A DNA stretch of 7,449 bases from Marinosulfonomonas sp. (GTDB taxonomy: Bacteria; Pseudomonadota; Alphaproteobacteria; Rhodobacterales; Rhodobacteraceae). The notes beneath the pieces were generated by a model. It saw only the letters and a list, made by a program, of their open reading frames with translations, did not search any database and was not told the origin of the DNA. The translations under genes and the position numbers were made by a program. Below, piece after piece: positions 6,070-7,449 of this stretch (the first letter of the stretch is position 1; each line of letters opens with the position of its first letter). The DNA lies in the NCBI GenBank assembly GCA_019090845.1, contig JAHRVD010000198.1, positions 1 to 7,449 on the forward strand, in the 5' to 3' direction.

Positions 6070-7047
6070 ATGTGTGCGAAAACCGTTATAATTGAGGCGT
6101 TCGGCGGCACGGACCAAATGAAGATCGTTGAGCGGCCCGCAGGAGAGCCGGGACCCGGACAGGTGCGGGTTGCGCAAAAGTTTTGTGGCCTGAACTTTAT
6201 CGACGTCTATCAGCGTACCGGGCTTTATGCGCTGGATTTGCCAAGCCCGCTGGGGCTTGAGGCGGCCGGTACTGTCGATGCGGTTGGCGAAGGCGTTGAC
6301 CATATCGGCATTGGTGATCGGGTTGCTTATGCTTCTATGACTCCTGGGGCCTACACGGATATGCGCGTGCTGGCGGCGGCTCAGGTTTGCCCATTGCCCG
6401 ATAGCATTTCGTTGGCGGAAGGGGCGGCGATGATGTTAAAGGGCCTGACAGTGCAATATCTGTTTGGGCGCACCACGCCGATTGCGGCGGGCGATACCGT
6501 GCTGTTTCATGCCGCCGCGGGTGGTGTTGGCCTGATTGCCTGCCAGTGGGCGCGCTCAGAAGGGATCACTCTTATAGGCACCGCAGGCACCGATGAAAAA
6601 TGCCAGTTGGCGCTGGACCACGGGGCCACGCACTGCATCAATTATGCGACTGAAGACTTCAGGGCGCGGGTTCGTGAACTGACCGGCGGTAAAGGTGTTG
6701 ATGTCGTGATGGACTCTATCGGCAAGGATACGTTCGAGGCGTCGCTCGATTGTTTGCGTCCATTGGGTATGATGATTTCGTTTGGCAATGCGTCGGGTCA
6801 TGTAGAGCCGTTTAGTCTGAGCATGTTGGCGTCCAGGGGATCGCTCAAGGTTACCCGCCCTACTCTGTTTGTGCATATGGCTGAACAACAGGCATGTCAG
6901 GAAATGGCGCAAAACCTGTTTGCCAAAGTTACTTCGGGAGATGTCAAAATCCGCATTGGTCAGCGGTTCCCGCTGGATCAGGTCGCGGCAGCACATGATG
7001 CGCTGGAGGCCCGAAAGACAACCGGATCAACGATACTTGAGGTTTAG
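6070..7047 (+). CDS. NADPH:quinone oxidoreductase (zeta-crystallin-like MDR family)
   Basis: 325 residues, the normal length for this cytosolic family, which reduces quinones and related electrophiles using NADPH without zinc. The N-terminal GroES-like catalytic domain includes LNFIDVYQRTGLY (41-53) and PLGLEAAGTV (60-69); the Rossmann domain carries the NADPH loop AAAGGVG (148-154) and later TGGKGVDVVMDSIG. The cysteine/histidine/glutamate zinc sets of alcohol dehydrogenases are absent. The frame is open from 5956 with a TTG, but the ATG at 6070 is preferred: GGGAG lies 8 nt upstream and MCAKTVIIEAFGG matches the usual start of QOR proteins. It is divergent from the copper chaperone and convergent with rpmB. 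It most resembles qor/qorA; an acryloyl-CoA reductase-type relative is less likely. Confidence 0.93.
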   Translation: MCAKTVIIEAFGGTDQMKIVERPAGEPGPGQVRVAQKFCGLNFIDVYQRTGLYALDLPSPLGLEAAGTVDAVGEGVDHIGIGDRVAYASMTPGAYTDMRVLAAAQVCPLPDSISLAEGAAMMLKGLTVQYLFGRTTPIAAGDTVLFHAAAGGVGLIACQWARSEGITLIGTAGTDEKCQLALDHGATHCINYATEDFRARVRELTGGKGVDVVMDSIGKDTFEASLDCLRPLGMMISFGNASGHVEPFSLSMLASRGSLKVTRPTLFVHMAEQQACQEMAQNLFAKVTSGDVKIRIGQRFPLDQVAAAHDALEARKTTGSTILEV

Positions 7048-7049
7048 GT

Positions 7050-7081
7050 TTGTGATCACACAATTCAGATGTTGTGATCAC
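7050..7081. repeat. Paired GTGATCAC palindromes, 22 bp apart
   Basis: TTGTGATCAC occurs at 7050-7059 and again at 7072-7081. Each copy contains the 8-bp palindrome GTGATCAC, and the first extends to a 10-bp palindrome TGTGATCACA. The two copies can also pair with each other as a 9-bp stem with a 12-nt loop starting 5 bp past the qor stop. Downstream T runs (ATTTTGAGTTTTGG) are broken, so the termination role is uncertain; a double protein-binding site two helical turns apart is the alternative. Confidence 0.7.
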
Positions 7082-7111
7082 GGATTTTGAGTTTTGGAGT
7101 TATTCCGCAAG

Positions 7112-7142
7112 AAAAACAAAAAGCCCCGCCGGGTGGCAGGGC
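7112..7142 (-). terminator. Intrinsic terminator of rpmB
   Basis: On the minus strand GCCCTGCC (7142-7135) pairs with GGCGGGGC (7130-7123) over 8 bp with one G-U and a 4-nt loop, followed immediately by TTTTTGTTTTT (7122-7112). It lies 30 bp past the rpmB stop. This is a textbook intrinsic terminator; the A-rich side means it is unlikely to serve qor in the other direction. Confidence 0.92.
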
Positions 7143-7172
7143 CTGATGGTATTCAGGAAATAGAAAGAAAGC

Positions 7173-7449
7173 TCAGGAAGCGGCTTGCGCTTTGGCTATG
7201 TCTTTCTTAATCTTTAGCGCATTTGCCGACAGCTCTTCGTCTTTGGCTTTGGCAAGGAATGCATCCAGACCACCGCGGTGGTCTACCGTGCGCAACGCCG
7301 AAGCGGAAATGCGCATCTTGAACGTGCGCCCCAATGTCTCGGACATCAGGGATGCATCGTTCAGGTTCGGCAGGAACCGGCGGCGGGTACGGTTTTTGGC
7401 GTGGCTGACATTGTTGCCAGACATCGGGCCTTTTCCAGTCAATTCGCAA
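7173..7449 (-). CDS. rpmB: 50S ribosomal protein L28, start cut by window edge
   Basis: A small basic protein of the large ribosomal subunit. From the right edge the frame reads [23 protein letters not shown] and continues to a TGA at 7173-7175, giving 91 visible residues. This matches the conserved L28 N-terminus, which in alphaproteobacteria usually begins Met-Ser-Arg-Val/Arg just before CELTGKGP, so about four codons lie beyond the window. The TTG at 7440-7442 that could be taken for a start is the internal leucine of [13 protein letters not shown] and [16 protein letters not shown] are further family stretches. The protein has normal length and no defects. Confidence 0.97.
   Translation of the reverse strand, partial: CELTGKGPMSGNNVSHAKNRTRRRFLPNLNDASLMSETLGRTFKMRISASALRTVDHRGGLDAFLAKAKDEELSANALKIKKDIAKAQAAS

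Noticed and set aside
7207..7449. Overlapping frame starting MRIDWKR at the right edge
   Set aside because: Out-of-frame shadow of rpmB; the L28 frame carries all the conserved sequence.
1..7449. Search for transposase, phage, toxin-antitoxin, CRISPR, tRNA or rRNA sequences
   Set aside because: None seen on either strand by reading; the window appears to be ordinary chromosomal DNA.

Overview
The window looks like ordinary chromosomal DNA of an alphaproteobacterium, most likely a Rhodobacterales (Roseobacter-group) species. This is inferred from the protein style of LepA, ribosomal protein L28, the PCu(A)C copper chaperone and two small proteins of a type I associate with that group. GC content is moderate, genes are well spaced, and there are no tRNA or rRNA genes, mobile elements, CRISPR arrays or phage genes.

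Layout from left to right. (1) 3-1640, minus: lepA (elongation factor 4), cut by the left edge so that only the last ~50 residues are missing. (2) 1641-1904: a spacer with a GC-rich hairpin that probably ends the next gene, plus a set of CCAAAATT-like motifs. (3) 1905-2579, minus: an OmpA-domain outer-membrane lipoprotein with an unusual acidic, proline-phased C-terminal tail. (4) 2580-3021: a 442-bp AT-rich gap with no gene I can support. (5) 3022-4473, minus: a polytopic GT-C (PMT/ArnT-like) glycosyltransferase. (6) 4621-4953, plus: a small secreted four-cysteine protein, divergent from the glycosyltransferase. (7) 4970-5395, minus: a four-helix inner-membrane protein, convergent with the previous gene. 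(8) 5504-5938, minus: a periplasmic PCu(A)C copper chaperone, separated from (7) by a leader-like region with two alternative hairpins. (9) 6070-7047, plus: an NADPH:quinone oxidoreductase, divergent from the chaperone. (10) 7173-7449, minus: rpmB (ribosomal protein L28), lacking only its first few codons at the right edge and ending in a clear intrinsic terminator.

Two genes belong to translation (lepA, rpmB). Five of the other six encode envelope or exported proteins: lipoprotein, glycosyltransferase, secreted Cys protein, membrane protein and copper chaperone. The sixth is a soluble oxidoreductase. Only the chaperone and the four-helix protein could plausibly share a transcript. I see no dedicated multi-gene novel system. 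The most interesting signals are the repetitive acidic tail of the OmpA-like lipoprotein, the mutually exclusive hairpins between the copper chaperone and the membrane protein, and the paired GTGATCAC palindromes in the convergent qor/rpmB gap.
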